A stretch of 64,000 nt of DNA. Source: Pedobacter nyackensis. GTDB lineage: Bacteria; Bacteroidota; Bacteroidia; Sphingobacteriales; Sphingobacteriaceae. The translations under genes were made by a program, and so were the position numbers. The DNA is taken from positions 1-64,000 of the forward strand of contig NZ_FWYB01000014.1 of NCBI RefSeq assembly GCF_900176505.1. Reading direction: 5' to 3'. This document shows, one piece after another, positions 8,902-18,284 of this stretch. The notes under the pieces are model-generated. The model was not told the origin of the DNA, made no database searches, and saw nothing but the letters and a program-made list of their open reading frames with translations. Position 1 is the first letter of the stretch. The number at the start of each line of letters is the position of its first letter.

Positions 8902-9471
8902 CTAGTACTGGTCTACTACTGCACTTAAATCTGCAAAGATGTCATCGATTTTACCGATACCATTCACTTTACTCAATTTACCTTGTGCCTCGTAATATGG
9001 CAAAACGTGAACCGTTTTGTTAAAATATTCTTCAATGCGTTTTTTCAGCTTATCCGCCTGATCATCAACACGACCGGTTTCAAGCTGACGTTGAGCGATT
9101 CGTTTTGTTAACTCATCCTGATCAACATCTAAAGCAATTACTCCTGCAATAGTGCTGCCTTTGCTCATCAAAAACTCATCCAGGGCCTGTGCCTGTGGCA
9201 CCGTACGCGGAAAACCATCAAATATAAATCCTTTAGCCTGTGGATTTTTATCCACTTCCTCTTCCAGCATAGCGATGGTAATTTCATCAGGAACCAATTG
9301 CCCGTCAGCAATTAAAGCACTCACACGCTGTCCAAGCGCAGATTGATTTTTAATATGTGCCCTGAAAAGATCGCCTGTTGAAATGTGGATCAATTGATAT
9401 TTTTCAATCAATTTTTCAGATTGGGTGCCTTTGCCTGCACCCGGTGGGCCAAAGAGAACAAAATTCAGCAT
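8902..9471 (-). CDS. adk: Adenylate kinase, short type
   Basis: A 189-residue adenylate kinase catalysing ATP + AMP = 2 ADP in the cytoplasm. P-loop GPPGAGKGTQSEKL lies at residues 8-21, the AMP-binding STGDLFRAH at 32-40, FDGFPRTVPQAQ in the middle, and a short lid with RQLETGRVDDQADKLKKR. Length and lid show the short form without the zinc-binding LID insert. obgE follows on the same strand after a hairpin. The upstream 333 bp hold two candidate -7 boxes and a stem-loop close to the start codon, so the leader may be regulated. Confidence 0.96.
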   Translation of the reverse strand: MLNFVLFGPPGAGKGTQSEKLIEKYQLIHISTGDLFRAHIKNQSALGQRVSALIADGQLVPDEITIAMLEEEVDKNPQAKGFIFDGFPRTVPQAQALDEFLMSKGSTIAGVIALDVDQDELTKRIAQRQLETGRVDDQADKLKKRIEEYFNKTVHVLPYYEAQGKLSKVNGIGKIDDIFADLSAVVDQY

Positions 9472-9491
9472 TTGGGTTGTCTTTAAAGTTA

Positions 9492-9522
9492 AAAAGCCTC
9501 TACCATCAGGCTTAAGGCTTTT
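9492..9522 (-). promoter_or_regulatory. Stem-loop in the adk leader with two alternative pairings
   Basis: On the minus strand two left arms (AAAAGCC at 9522-9516 and AAGCCT at 9513-9508) can each pair with the same right arm (AGGCTTTTT at 9499-9491). The inner pairing gives a 6-bp stem followed by T residues, terminator-like, about 20 bases before the adk ATG. Mutually exclusive arms are a mark of attenuators, but the stems are short and could be chance. Confidence 0.35.
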
Positions 9523-9718
9523 GTCTGTTATTTAAGCTCTCAACGTCAAAAATGCATTGCAACTAATCGAAGATTTAATCAAACCTACTGTTACAAATTG
9601 CGAATTAACCATTGAAAATATTTTATTGTTACCTATTCAATCCAATCATTATAACACATCCATTTTCAATTCATTAAATCACTGAATAAGAAAAATAAGG
9701 TGGTTAGTTTTGAGGTTG

Positions 9719-9726
9719 CAAATATA
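9719..9726 (-). promoter_or_regulatory. Candidate -7 box upstream of adk
   Basis: The minus strand reads TATATTTG, a full match to TAnnTTTG, directly downstream of the AT-only 29-bp repeat. No TTTG lies at the proper -33 distance, so the AT tract would have to help. A second candidate, TAGGTTTG, lies at 9580-9587 and would give a leader of about 105 bases. Confidence 0.35.
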
Positions 9727-9755
9727 TAATTATTAATTTACTATATTTATTTTTT
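9727..9755 (+). repeat. 29-bp perfect direct repeat, copy 1
   Basis: Begins TAATTATTAATTTACTATAT and is identical over 29 bases to 20229-20257 in the same orientation; 28 of 29 bases are A or T. Flanking bases are unrelated. This copy lies 50 bp past the stop of the last gene of the minus-strand SusCD module, the other 80 bp before its first gene, so the pair brackets the module. Confidence 0.8.
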
Positions 9756-9804
9756 TGCAAAATAAGCATCCAAAGCAAAACAGACAGCTATTGATTATCA
9801 ATGG

Positions 9805-11373
9805 CTATTGATATGCTCCCTTACTAATCAAATTATTCACTACACGTGCCTGCCCATCTTTATCAGTTGTGCCGTTTACTGTAGCTGAAGTAATAATCCC
9901 GGTGTTTTTTGCTGCTGATGTCGGCTTAAGATGCAGATCATAAATAACAGTATTCATAAATTGTGGAGCTATACCCGCTGTGGAACCCGTATCATCACCA
10001 CATGCCACTCTCCAGAGGTTAAAATCTGTATAAGGGATATTATTCCAACGCCAAATATTTACCCCTTCAGAATAATATAAATTATTAGAAACTGCATTAT
10101 TTGTTCCCCCCACTATCTGCTTATTGATGAATACACCTCTCTCCGCTCTTGGATAAATGATATTGTTATTGATTACATTGTTATTGCAGTTTTCCGTAAG
10201 CCTGATCTCCCCCTCAACTTCATTTGAATAGCCCAGGTCTTTATTGTTATGATAAATGGTATTGTTAATCACATAACAGTTATTGGTACCACCACCAGTA
10301 TAACCAATATAGCCACCCAGGTAAATCCCGGCTAATGAACAGTTGTAAACCAGGTTATTCCTAACGGTACATTCCTGGGTAGGAAAATTATTGGTCTCAC
10401 TAACGATACCGATCCCACGGCCACAATCTTTCACCAGATTTTTTTCGACAATAATGTTCCGGGCTCCATCAACATAAATACCTATTGCACCATTGTGATC
10501 TTTGAATGCAGGTATGGGACCTGTTCTACCGTCAATGTTAAACACCTCATTATCGGCAATGATTCCATTACGCACATAATTATAAGCGGGATTGGAATTG
10601 GCGGCATAACCACCCGCAGCAACTATCCCAATATTTTCACCATTGTACACTTTATTTTTTCTGACCTCAAAGCCATCTACATAACCATTTATCGTTAAGT
10701 TCTCGCTGTATCCTGTATTACAGTCAAATATTTCATTTTCCTCCACCAGGATTTTAGTCATGGCCACATCTGTATTTCCAATTACATGTATCCCATGTCC
10801 ACTTCTCCACAATTCCGCCGTTGCGTTATTCTCAATATTGTATACCCTGTTCTTTCTTAAAGTAATATTGCTTGAACCAGCCTTTACGACTATACCATCT
10901 ACATTTACAGATGCAGCAGCACTTTTAAAATCACAGACATCCAATCCTTCGATGGTGATAAAACTTACCGAACTTATTGTAACCAGTGCCTCACTACCCA
11001 ACACCGAAAGTCCTTCACCACTCACAATTGCCTTCTCAGCCTGATAGGATTTTAAAGTGATTACTTTGTCCTTACGCCCCGATCTGGGAAAGTTTAATTT
11101 CTCTTTATACGTCCCACCTCTTACGAAAACTGTAAAACCGGGGGTAACCAGTTCCAATCCTTTTTGTATGGTATTTACAGGAGCGTTCAATGTCCCCTTA
11201 TTTGAATCATTTCCATTAACTGCAACATAAATATCCCTATCGGCAGATTGCCCATCCGGCTGCTCAGCCCCTGCTATACTCTTCTTACTGCATGCAGTCA
11301 AAACACTAAAGCATAACAATACCGTTGCCAAAAGGAAGACTCCCTTAAAACAATTTAATTTTGATGTATCCAT
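9805..11373 (-). CDS. Right-handed parallel beta-helix lipoprotein (DUF1565/choice-of-anchor Q type)
   Basis: A 522-residue lipoprotein with signal peptide and lipobox L-T-A-C28. Residues ~45-115 match the DUF1565 entry block (DIYVAVNGNDSNKGTLNAPV, FVRGGTYKEKL). Residues ~120-470 are beta-helix coils rich in Asn, Gly, Val and Ile, with repeated patterns such as ITLRKNRVYNIENN and VRNNLVYNCSLAGIYLGG. The end, TDKDGQARVVNNLISKGAYQ, resembles the closing segment of choice-of-anchor Q proteins. Beta-helix proteins of this kind include pectate, alginate and chondroitin lyases as well as binding proteins; I cannot identify catalytic residues. It is the last gene of the sigma-FecR-SusC-SusD module, so it probably acts on or binds the glycan imported by that SusCD pair. 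Confidence 0.78.
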   Translation of the reverse strand: MDTSKLNCFKGVFLLATVLLCFSVLTACSKKSIAGAEQPDGQSADRDIYVAVNGNDSNKGTLNAPVNTIQKGLELVTPGFTVFVRGGTYKEKLNFPRSGRKDKVITLKSYQAEKAIVSGEGLSVLGSEALVTISSVSFITIEGLDVCDFKSAAASVNVDGIVVKAGSSNITLRKNRVYNIENNATAELWRSGHGIHVIGNTDVAMTKILVEENEIFDCNTGYSENLTINGYVDGFEVRKNKVYNGENIGIVAAGGYAANSNPAYNYVRNGIIADNEVFNIDGRTGPIPAFKDHNGAIGIYVDGARNIIVEKNLVKDCGRGIGIVSETNNFPTQECTVRNNLVYNCSLAGIYLGGYIGYTGGGTNNCYVINNTIYHNNKDLGYSNEVEGEIRLTENCNNNVINNNIIYPRAERGVFINKQIVGGTNNAVSNNLYYSEGVNIWRWNNIPYTDFNLWRVACGDDTGSTAGIAPQFMNTVIYDLHLKPTSAAKNTGIITSATVNGTTDKDGQARVVNNLISKGAYQ

Positions 11374-11391
11374 GATTTAAATCCATTAAGC

Positions 11392-11424
11392 AGCAGGTTA
11401 AAGACAACGTGTCTTCAACCTGCT
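11392..11424 (-). terminator. Strong stem-loop between the IPT/NHL gene and the beta-helix gene
   Basis: AGCAGGTT (11392-11399) pairs with AACCTGCT (11417-11424), extended inward by AAGAC/GTCTT past one mismatch. On the minus strand no U-run follows, so it may be an mRNA processing or stability element inside the operon rather than a true terminator. Confidence 0.45.
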
Positions 11425-11454
11425 ACAGCATTTGTGTGTTTGTGTGTATTTTTC

Positions 11455-12765
11455 TTATTCCGATACGATTTTCCGAACGCAATTATTGTTTCTGTCGAGT
11501 ACGTAAACGGTCCCGTTCTTATCTACGGTAACGCCGGCAGGGGCACTAAAGGCTGCCGATTTTCCGATGCCATTTACATTTCCGGAAGTGCCAGATCCGG
11601 CAAAGGTGCTGACTTCGTAGCTGGCTGCATCAATATAGCGGATACTCTGGTCTGGATTTGAAAGACCACCGCCACCCGCTCCATTTCCAGCTATGTATAA
11701 ATTATTTGTAGCATCGATAGACATACCCCAGGGTAATGAGAATTTTGCACTCTTCGCTGATCCGTCAAGATAGCCTGCAACTCCTGAACCGGCAACAATA
11801 CTACCTGTCCAGCTGCCAGCCAGAAACTTTTTAATCACATGATCACCATGTATGGTCACAAACAAATTGCCTGCATTATCAAAAGCCATTGATGAAGGGT
11901 AATTAAGGCCACTAATGACTTGAGTGGTTACACCTGTCGTGGTAACCTGATAAACATTTCCCGGCGAATTACAGCTGGTGTAAAATACGTTTCCGCTTTT
12001 CTTATCAAAGGCAACACTCCAGGGCTCCTGATTGGCCCAGGCAAAAATAGTTGCGGTTCCATCCGGGGTTATTTTTCTGATGTCCCAATTGCCCGGGTCA
12101 GCGCTATACAAATTACCCTTGTCGTCAATTGTCAGACCATAAGGAATACTAAATTTAGCCGCTGTCCCCTTACCGTCCTGATAACCTCCACTACTCGGAT
12201 TACCCGCAAAAGTCGTGACATTTCCATCCTTATCAATTTTCCGGATGCAATGGTTACCTACATCCGTAACATATACGTTAAGGTTATCATCAACCACAAT
12301 TCCACTGCACCTATACCAGGATTCGCCACTAAAGCTAAATTTAGCATCCGTTCCCTGTCCATTTGCAAATCCGGCAACCCCAGAACCTGCCAGCGTGGTT
12401 ACTGTCCGCATATATTCGTAAGTGAATGCAGTTTTGCTTGTGGCGCTTTTGCTACCAATAGTTACTGTAATTACACCAGAACCAGCCTTTTTAGGCACTA
12501 CAACCATCATTTGTTTACCATTAACCCCAATTACTTTCAATTGCTTCCCGTTCAGGGTAACCTTAACCTGCGAGGTATCTGTTGTAAAATTACTTCCGTT
12601 GATCAAAATCTCTGTGCCACCACTACCTTTTTCCGGAAGAAGCTGATCAATTGTTATTGGTGCGGACGCATCATGTGTAAATCCTTCTTCTTCCTTTTTG
12701 CAGCCTGTAGTCACCACCACCAAAACAGCGACAATGAATAAGCATGCATTTATATATTTTTTCAT
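11455..12765 (-). CDS. IPT/TIG domain and NHL-repeat surface lipoprotein
   Basis: About 436 residues from ATG 12765 (a second ATG four codons upstream is possible). The lipobox T-T-G-C is followed by KKEEEG, an acidic signal like those that export Bacteroidota lipoproteins to the cell surface. Residues ~35-120 form an IPT/TIG immunoglobulin-like domain (ITIDQLLPEKGSGGTEILIN). The remainder is an NHL-type beta-propeller with units such as GIVVDDNLNVYVTDVGNHCIRKI and GVTVDKNGTVYVLDRNNNCVRKI. IPT lipoproteins after susD often serve as surface glycan-binding proteins; the propeller fits that role or a lyase role. It lies 33 bp downstream of susD, in the same operon. Confidence 0.85.
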   Translation of the reverse strand: MKKYINACLFIVAVLVVVTTGCKKEEEGFTHDASAPITIDQLLPEKGSGGTEILINGSNFTTDTSQVKVTLNGKQLKVIGVNGKQMMVVVPKKAGSGVITVTIGSKSATSKTAFTYEYMRTVTTLAGSGVAGFANGQGTDAKFSFSGESWYRCSGIVVDDNLNVYVTDVGNHCIRKIDKDGNVTTFAGNPSSGGYQDGKGTAAKFSIPYGLTIDDKGNLYSADPGNWDIRKITPDGTATIFAWANQEPWSVAFDKKSGNVFYTSCNSPGNVYQVTTTGVTTQVISGLNYPSSMAFDNAGNLFVTIHGDHVIKKFLAGSWTGSIVAGSGVAGYLDGSAKSAKFSLPWGMSIDATNNLYIAGNGAGGGGLSNPDQSIRYIDAASYEVSTFAGSGTSGNVNGIGKSAAFSAPAGVTVDKNGTVYVLDRNNNCVRKIVSE

Positions 12766-12798
12766 AATCTTATGCATATTAATAAATAATGAATTTCA

Positions 12799-14667
12799 TT
12801 ACCAGCCTGGATTTTGTACCAGTGAAGCATTTTTATCGATGTCACTCTGCGCAATTGGGAAAAGGTACATTTTATCGTTCCATACCCTGGTCTGCAATAA
12901 CGTACGTTTGTTAAAATCTGTAAAAGCAAAGCCCTGATTGCCATCATTCGTGATGGTATTCATCCGGTAAATAGTCTGCACTTTTGAATCATTCATCATC
13001 AGTCTCCGGATCAGTGTAAAATAACGGTCGCCTTCAAATGCCAGTTCAACCTGTCTTTCCTGCAGAAGACGTTTTCTCATTTCATTCTGATTCCCTACTG
13101 CAGCAGGATAAACCACCTGTAAATCAGGAACACCGGCCCGTTGTCTTACCAGGTTCACATATTTTAAAACATCCGGGTTATTTGGCTCAATTTCGTTTAA
13201 GGCTTCAGCATAATTCAGGTACATCTCTGCAAGGCGCAAATGAATAAAGGGACGGTAAACCACTGCACTCGTTCTGATGTTGGAAGCAGGACTTACATTT
13301 TTGAGCACATCATAACCTGTAATGTCACCGTTATTATTTACCCCTACTCCAGATTTCCCTGAATAATAGAACTCGGCTCTTCCTGTACCATCTTTGTTCA
13401 CATCAGAAGAAAAGAAGTTTCTATCATCCTGGGTAAGTGCTGGTAAAACAGGTTTCCCATTATATTGAATGCTTACATAAAACCTGGCTTCACGATTGGC
13501 ATACATATTAGCGTTTCCTTTAACATACCCCCTGTTTAAACCATCTTTGGATTTGCCCCAGTTAGCCGGATCGTCAACTTGAACAAATCCGGTTTCCACA
13601 TATTGCGACAGTGGGTCATCTATTGTCCTTCCGTTGCGCATATAAAATGCATCAACAACATTCTGGGTGGCGTTTTGCATGTCATATCCACCTGGTTTCG
13701 GTGCACAACGGACTTCGTGCCCCCACTGCCATGAGCCTGCCATGTTGGTAGAAAATAAGATTTCGGTGTTCCAATTTGTTAGAAACAAATTACGGAAAGA
13801 GAGATATGGATCAAACTGGCTATCGCCTTCATCCAGATTTGTGAAAAGTCTGTAGCCGGTCAGATCTATCACTGCCTTGGCAGCATTAGCAGCAGCCCTC
13901 CATTTATTCACATCATACTGTGATGGAGCCAAGGCTACTCCGTCTTTATTTTTTAAACTTGCAAATCTTGGATTGCCGTTCCATAATGGACTAGCTGCCC
14001 ATAAGGTTAACTGAGATTTAACGGCAAGACAAGAGGCTTTGTTAGCCCTTCCATAATTTGATGATGAAGACCAGGTAGCTGGTAAATTAGCCGCTGCCCT
14101 GTCTAACAAGTCATTGATGTGTTCCACACATTCATTAAATGGTGCACGAGGGTATTTGTTATAGTCTTCATTAAGACTTAACTGCCCTGTAATTTTAACA
14201 AAGGGACCGTATTGTCTTAACAGTTTCCAATAAAACCAGCCTCTTAAAAATAGAGCTTCGGCCTTATATTGTTTTTTCAGATCAGCGCCAATTACAACAT
14301 CAGATATCTTATCTATGTTTTGCTCAAATACAATACTTTGTCTGATGCCTGCATAATTCTGACCCCAGTAATACCAATAATTGCTTTGTGCATTCCAATT
14401 GCCAGAAGTCATGTGTCTTACGTTCACCCCCGGAATACTGCAGGAAGTCTCATCGCTTCCACCCAGCATAGTATAGTCATCGGCAGGAATACCAATACGT
14501 CCATAAACCTGGTTCAGGTATCCTTCCGCATTTGCCCTGGTTTCCCATAGCATATCGGAGGTCAGCAGGTTATCAGGTGCTACATCTAAATATTTACAGC
14601 CTGGGCCAGACAGCAATAAGCACAATGCAATGCTGCCTAAAAGAATATTTTTAAATATGTTATTCAT
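12799..14667 (-). CDS. RagB/SusD family nutrient-binding outer-membrane lipoprotein
   Basis: SusD-type lid protein of about 622 residues that captures a ligand over its SusC channel. ATG at 14667 (MNNIFKNILLGS) gives a proper signal peptide with lipobox G-P-G-C24, whereas the longer frame to 14712 would overlap the susC stop. The C-terminal SusD_RagB signature is present: LRLAEMYLNYAEALNE, then LLQERQVELAFEGDRYFTLIRR, and an ending with YLFPIAQSDIDKNASLVQNPGW. It follows susC by 22 bp and precedes the IPT/NHL gene by 33 bp. Confidence 0.93.
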   Translation of the reverse strand: MNNIFKNILLGSIALCLLLSGPGCKYLDVAPDNLLTSDMLWETRANAEGYLNQVYGRIGIPADDYTMLGGSDETSCSIPGVNVRHMTSGNWNAQSNYWYYWGQNYAGIRQSIVFEQNIDKISDVVIGADLKKQYKAEALFLRGWFYWKLLRQYGPFVKITGQLSLNEDYNKYPRAPFNECVEHINDLLDRAAANLPATWSSSSNYGRANKASCLAVKSQLTLWAASPLWNGNPRFASLKNKDGVALAPSQYDVNKWRAAANAAKAVIDLTGYRLFTNLDEGDSQFDPYLSFRNLFLTNWNTEILFSTNMAGSWQWGHEVRCAPKPGGYDMQNATQNVVDAFYMRNGRTIDDPLSQYVETGFVQVDDPANWGKSKDGLNRGYVKGNANMYANREARFYVSIQYNGKPVLPALTQDDRNFFSSDVNKDGTGRAEFYYSGKSGVGVNNNGDITGYDVLKNVSPASNIRTSAVVYRPFIHLRLAEMYLNYAEALNEIEPNNPDVLKYVNLVRQRAGVPDLQVVYPAAVGNQNEMRKRLLQERQVELAFEGDRYFTLIRRLMMNDSKVQTIYRMNTITNDGNQGFAFTDFNKRTLLQTRVWNDKMYLFPIAQSDIDKNASLVQNPGW

Positions 14668-14689
14668 CGTAATCATTATTAAATGGTTA

Positions 14690-17600
14690 TTAAAACTGAG
14701 CCCTAATCCCAAAAGTCATCATCCTTGTAATGGGATATTTTGCACCATTAGATCCCAGTTCAGGATCCCATATTTTGAATTTACTGAAGGTCAAAAGGTT
14801 CTGTCCCGATGCATAGAAGTACAACACAGGGGTACCTGCTTTTTTTATCTTTTCTGAAGTAAGTGTATAACCCAGAGAAGCTTGTTTTAAACGAACATAA
14901 GAACCATCCTTAAGCCAGTGTGTACTGTTCAGATAATTGTTATCAGAAAGGCTACCCACCGATAAGCGGGGATAGTATGCATCCTGGCGTGGGTTATCTA
15001 CAGTCCACCGGTCTAACACTTGCGCCATGGTATTGTTCGGGTATTGTCCCAGGCCCGAAAATGGCACGACACCTACCCCATTTACACCTGCACCATTGCC
15101 GGGAATAAGCGACCCGTTTGCCATGACGCCTACATCCCCAACGCCCTGAAAGAACAATGACAAATCGAATTTTTTATAGGCCATAGAGAAACCGGCACCA
15201 TATAACCAGGAAGGAAATGGTGATTTACCTAGTCTTCTTGCATCATAAGCATCAATAACATCATCACCATTCTGATCTAAATAACGGATATCACCAGGCC
15301 TCACCACACCAAATTTTTGCTCGGGACGTGAATCAATATCATTCTGATCAGTATAATAACCATCAGCTACATAGCCAAAAAATTCATTGTGGGCAAAACC
15401 AGCCTGACTTTGATAAGCATACTTCCTTGCCGGCTCATCGGCAAAAATGATTTTATTCTTGCTATAGGTTATATTACCAAATACCCTTACACCAACTTTA
15501 CCAATCTGGTCATTGTACTCAATACTGGCATCCATACCACGGTTGCTCATCTCCCCTAAATTAGCATAGACTGGTGTTCCGCCTAATCCGACTATGGAAG
15601 AGATGGATTCACGCATGATTAAAATATTTTTACGTCGCTCATCAAATCCATCAATAATAAGATTTAACTTATTGAACAGCCCTATTTCAAATCCGACGCC
15701 TCCCTTGTATGCTTTTTCCCAGGTCAGATTTTCTACTCCTATCAGATTTTCCGTTAAGCCTCCATACCAGGTACCGTTTAGCCCGAACCCGGTGCTTGAA
15801 CCATCACCTATTTGCGTTAAATAGGGGAATCTCTTTTCATCGCCAATGTTATCATTCCCCACAACACCATAAGAACCGCGGAGCTTTAATAAGTTGAACG
15901 TATTGGTAAATGGCTTAAAGAAATTCTCATTGGAAATTACCCAGCCCCCTGATATAGAAGGGAAAAGTCCGAATTTACTTCCCTTTTGAAAGTTTTCAGA
16001 ACCTGTATAACCAGCATTCACTTCCAGCAGGTATTTATCCATATAACCATAGGTGATCCTTCCGGCCAGACTTTGATTACGGAATGGGATTGCATCGATC
16101 ACATCTCCTGCAGTACTTTTAAGTCTGTTTCGCATATTATACAAAAACATGGCACCCACACGGTGATTGCTGAAGGTACGGTCGTAATTCAAGTTTCCTT
16201 CCAGGTACATGATCCTTTCACCATCTGATCCCTGACCATAACCTAAAAACTGCTGCCCTATCCTGTTTTGAGTGAACAACAATTCACCGTTGCCATCACG
16301 GCCTATAGCCAGCCAGTTGTCGTTAACACCAGTCCTTCTGTTGTTAAAGTCCCCATAACTATCAAAGGAGAATCTGGCGTAGGATGACAGCCCTGATGTC
16401 AGGGCATCTAACTTTTGAGTCACCGTAAAAACAGATTGCACAGCCGGCCTGAACTCATCAGAATAACCATTATTTTGCACTGCATTTAATGGGTTGACAC
16501 CTCCATTGGGTGTCGGGCCCGCCCATTTCCCATCCGGATACTTTGTTGGATAAGCAACAGGGGTTGTGGCATAAGACTGGTACCATAGACTACCCGCACC
16601 TATACCCGGATAACGTGCGTTTACCAGCATCGCACCAATATTTAATTGCAAGAGTGTACTTCGGGTAACATTGACATCAATGTTACTTCTAAAATCATAG
16701 CGTTTAAAATTCAGGTTGGGATTGTAACCGTTTAACTTCTCAACTTTATAGGGCCCCGTCTGATTGTAAAATGAACTCGAAATATAATAACGTACAGTTT
16801 CTGTACCGCCATTTATATTCAAGTTTGCGTTGGTTAAGGTTGAATGTTCTTTATAAACCTCATCAATCCAGTTCACATTCGGATATAGATAAGGATCCAG
16901 GCCACTGGCCGTTTTCTGTATCAGTTCGTTAGAAAAATTAGGCAGCAGTCCCATGTTGATTCTGGCCTCATTGAACAACTCCATGTATTGAATTCCGTTC
17001 AGCATTTTTGGTCTTTCCGTAAAACTGGTTATTCCGGTTTCTGCTTTTAAAGATATTTTCGGTTTACCTGCTACCCCTCTTTTCGTTGTAATGATTAGTA
17101 CGCCGTTGGCACCTTTTGCACCGTACATGGCTGTTGATGAAGCATCTTTAAGCAGGGAGATACTGGCAACATCTTCAGGATCGATGTTGTTAAAAGATCC
17201 TCCAAAAGCGCCGTTTACATCATCTCGCTGTACACCATCCACAATAATAAGTGGTGAAGTATTTCCGGTAAAAGTTCCCAGTCCGCGAATGGTGAATTGA
17301 GAATTATCATAGCCGGGTTCACCACTGGATTGCATGGAAATGATACCAGCTACCTTACCAGCCAATGCATTGGACAGACTGGCTACTGGCGTTCTCATAT
17401 CTGCCATGTTCACTGAACTGATAGATCCGGTTACCGTGATCTTTTTTTGCGTTCCATAACCAACTACAACAACTTGTTCGAGTTCACCAACCACCTCTTT
17501 AAGTATAACATTTATAGTCGTCCGGCCATTAACAGCAATTTCCTGGGTTGTAAAACCTGTATAAGAAAAGAGGAGAACAGCGTTGGTCGCGGTAACCGCA

Positions 17601-18112
17601 ATACTGAAATCTCCGTTACTATTGGTGGTACCACCACCAGTTTCACCTTTTATCCGTACCGTTACACCCGGAATTCCTTGTCCTTTCATGTCCGTAACAC
17701 GGCCACGTATATCAATTGCACGGATAGCAAGTCTGCCCTTTAATGGAATTTCTATTTTTTCCTTTAATACAATTGTACGGTCTTCTATAGTATAAGACAC
17801 TGGCTGGCCAATAAATAGCCTGTCCAGCACATCATCCAGCAAGGCTTCTTTTACATTTATATCTACCGTTTTTGCGTTTTGCACCAATTCATCCGTATAG
17901 ATAAAATCATAATTACTTTGCTTTCGTATTTCCTTAAAAACACTTTTCAGGGTCGCCTTCTTTTTAGAAAGGGTAATCCTCTGGGCGAAACCTGCTGCAC
18001 TCACCTGCATTATGGTTGCTATTAATATCACGGTGGTTAATCGCATAATCAGCAATAGTTTATCGACATACCTGTTGGGTACACCAAGTTCATTAGCATA
18101 ATTTTTATACAT
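14690..18112 (-). CDS. SusC/RagA TonB-dependent transporter with STN domain
   Basis: A 1140-residue outer-membrane transporter. After an extended N terminus and signal segment (MRLTTVILIATIMQVSAAGFAQ) comes an STN domain (ITLSKKKATLKSVFKEIRKQ to VLKEK), the part that contacts FecR-type anti-sigma factors. Next are a carboxypeptidase D-like domain (DIRGRVTDMKGQGIPGVTVRIKG), a plug domain with SusC signatures (ALAGKVAGIISMQSSGEPGYDN, LKDASSTAMYGAKGANGVLIITTKRG) and a beta-barrel ending in FGIRAQF. The STN domain plus the upstream fecR and sigma genes on the same strand show regulation by trans-envelope signalling. The substrate is unknown, probably an oligosaccharide given the beta-helix and propeller partners. 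The gap to fecR is 172 bp and holds a stem-loop. Confidence 0.95.
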   Translation of the reverse strand: MYKNYANELGVPNRYVDKLLLIMRLTTVILIATIMQVSAAGFAQRITLSKKKATLKSVFKEIRKQSNYDFIYTDELVQNAKTVDINVKEALLDDVLDRLFIGQPVSYTIEDRTIVLKEKIEIPLKGRLAIRAIDIRGRVTDMKGQGIPGVTVRIKGETGGGTTNSNGDFSIAVTATNAVLLFSYTGFTTQEIAVNGRTTINVILKEVVGELEQVVVVGYGTQKKITVTGSISSVNMADMRTPVASLSNALAGKVAGIISMQSSGEPGYDNSQFTIRGLGTFTGNTSPLIIVDGVQRDDVNGAFGGSFNNIDPEDVASISLLKDASSTAMYGAKGANGVLIITTKRGVAGKPKISLKAETGITSFTERPKMLNGIQYMELFNEARINMGLLPNFSNELIQKTASGLDPYLYPNVNWIDEVYKEHSTLTNANLNINGGTETVRYYISSSFYNQTGPYKVEKLNGYNPNLNFKRYDFRSNIDVNVTRSTLLQLNIGAMLVNARYPGIGAGSLWYQSYATTPVAYPTKYPDGKWAGPTPNGGVNPLNAVQNNGYSDEFRPAVQSVFTVTQKLDALTSGLSSYARFSFDSYGDFNNRRTGVNDNWLAIGRDGNGELLFTQNRIGQQFLGYGQGSDGERIMYLEGNLNYDRTFSNHRVGAMFLYNMRNRLKSTAGDVIDAIPFRNQSLAGRITYGYMDKYLLEVNAGYTGSENFQKGSKFGLFPSISGGWVISNENFFKPFTNTFNLLKLRGSYGVVGNDNIGDEKRFPYLTQIGDGSSTGFGLNGTWYGGLTENLIGVENLTWEKAYKGGVGFEIGLFNKLNLIIDGFDERRKNILIMRESISSIVGLGGTPVYANLGEMSNRGMDASIEYNDQIGKVGVRVFGNITYSKNKIIFADEPARKYAYQSQAGFAHNEFFGYVADGYYTDQNDIDSRPEQKFGVVRPGDIRYLDQNGDDVIDAYDARRLGKSPFPSWLYGAGFSMAYKKFDLSLFFQGVGDVGVMANGSLIPGNGAGVNGVGVVPFSGLGQYPNNTMAQVLDRWTVDNPRQDAYYPRLSVGSLSDNNYLNSTHWLKDGSYVRLKQASLGYTLTSEKIKKAGTPVLYFYASGQNLLTFSKFKIWDPELGSNGAKYPITRMMTFGIRAQF

Positions 18113-18221
18113 TTGTTAGTCTGGTTATTCGCAGGTTAACCTTGATCCTTAAAGATCTATAGTTGTCCGCGGGTTAAAGTTGGTTAAATCGCATTTTATT
18201 GACTTAGTAATCCAGGTATTG

Positions 18222-18248
18222 GCCAGTTGTGTTGCAAGCACTTCTGGC
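18222..18248. terminator. Stem-loop between fecR and susC; reads as a plus-strand terminator
   Basis: GCCAG-TT-GTG and CAC-TT-CTGGC arms (18222-18248) around a TTGCAAG loop. On the plus strand it is followed by TTTTTTCTTTTT, a textbook U-tract, although no plus-strand gene lies upstream. On the minus (operon) strand no U-run follows. It may stop antisense transcription through susC or serve as an RNA stability element. Confidence 0.5.
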
Positions 18249-18284
18249 TTTTTTCTTTTTAAGATTACTTTATGGGTTGAGTAG

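Larger units (their letters stand above)
9472..9804. other. 333-bp gene-free stretch between the beta-helix gene and adk
   Basis: A very AT-rich interval. It holds, from the beta-helix stop towards adk: a 29-bp repeat (9727-9755), a -7 box (9719-9726), a second -7 box (9580-9587), and the leader stem-loop (9492-9522). I see no small gene, tRNA or other RNA in it. Confidence 0.6.

Noticed and set aside
11920..12741. A 273-codon plus-strand open frame opposite the IPT/NHL gene
   Set aside because: Its translation is rich in Cys, Ile and Asn without any domain signal. It mirrors the codons of the well-supported minus-strand lipoprotein, so it is a shadow frame.
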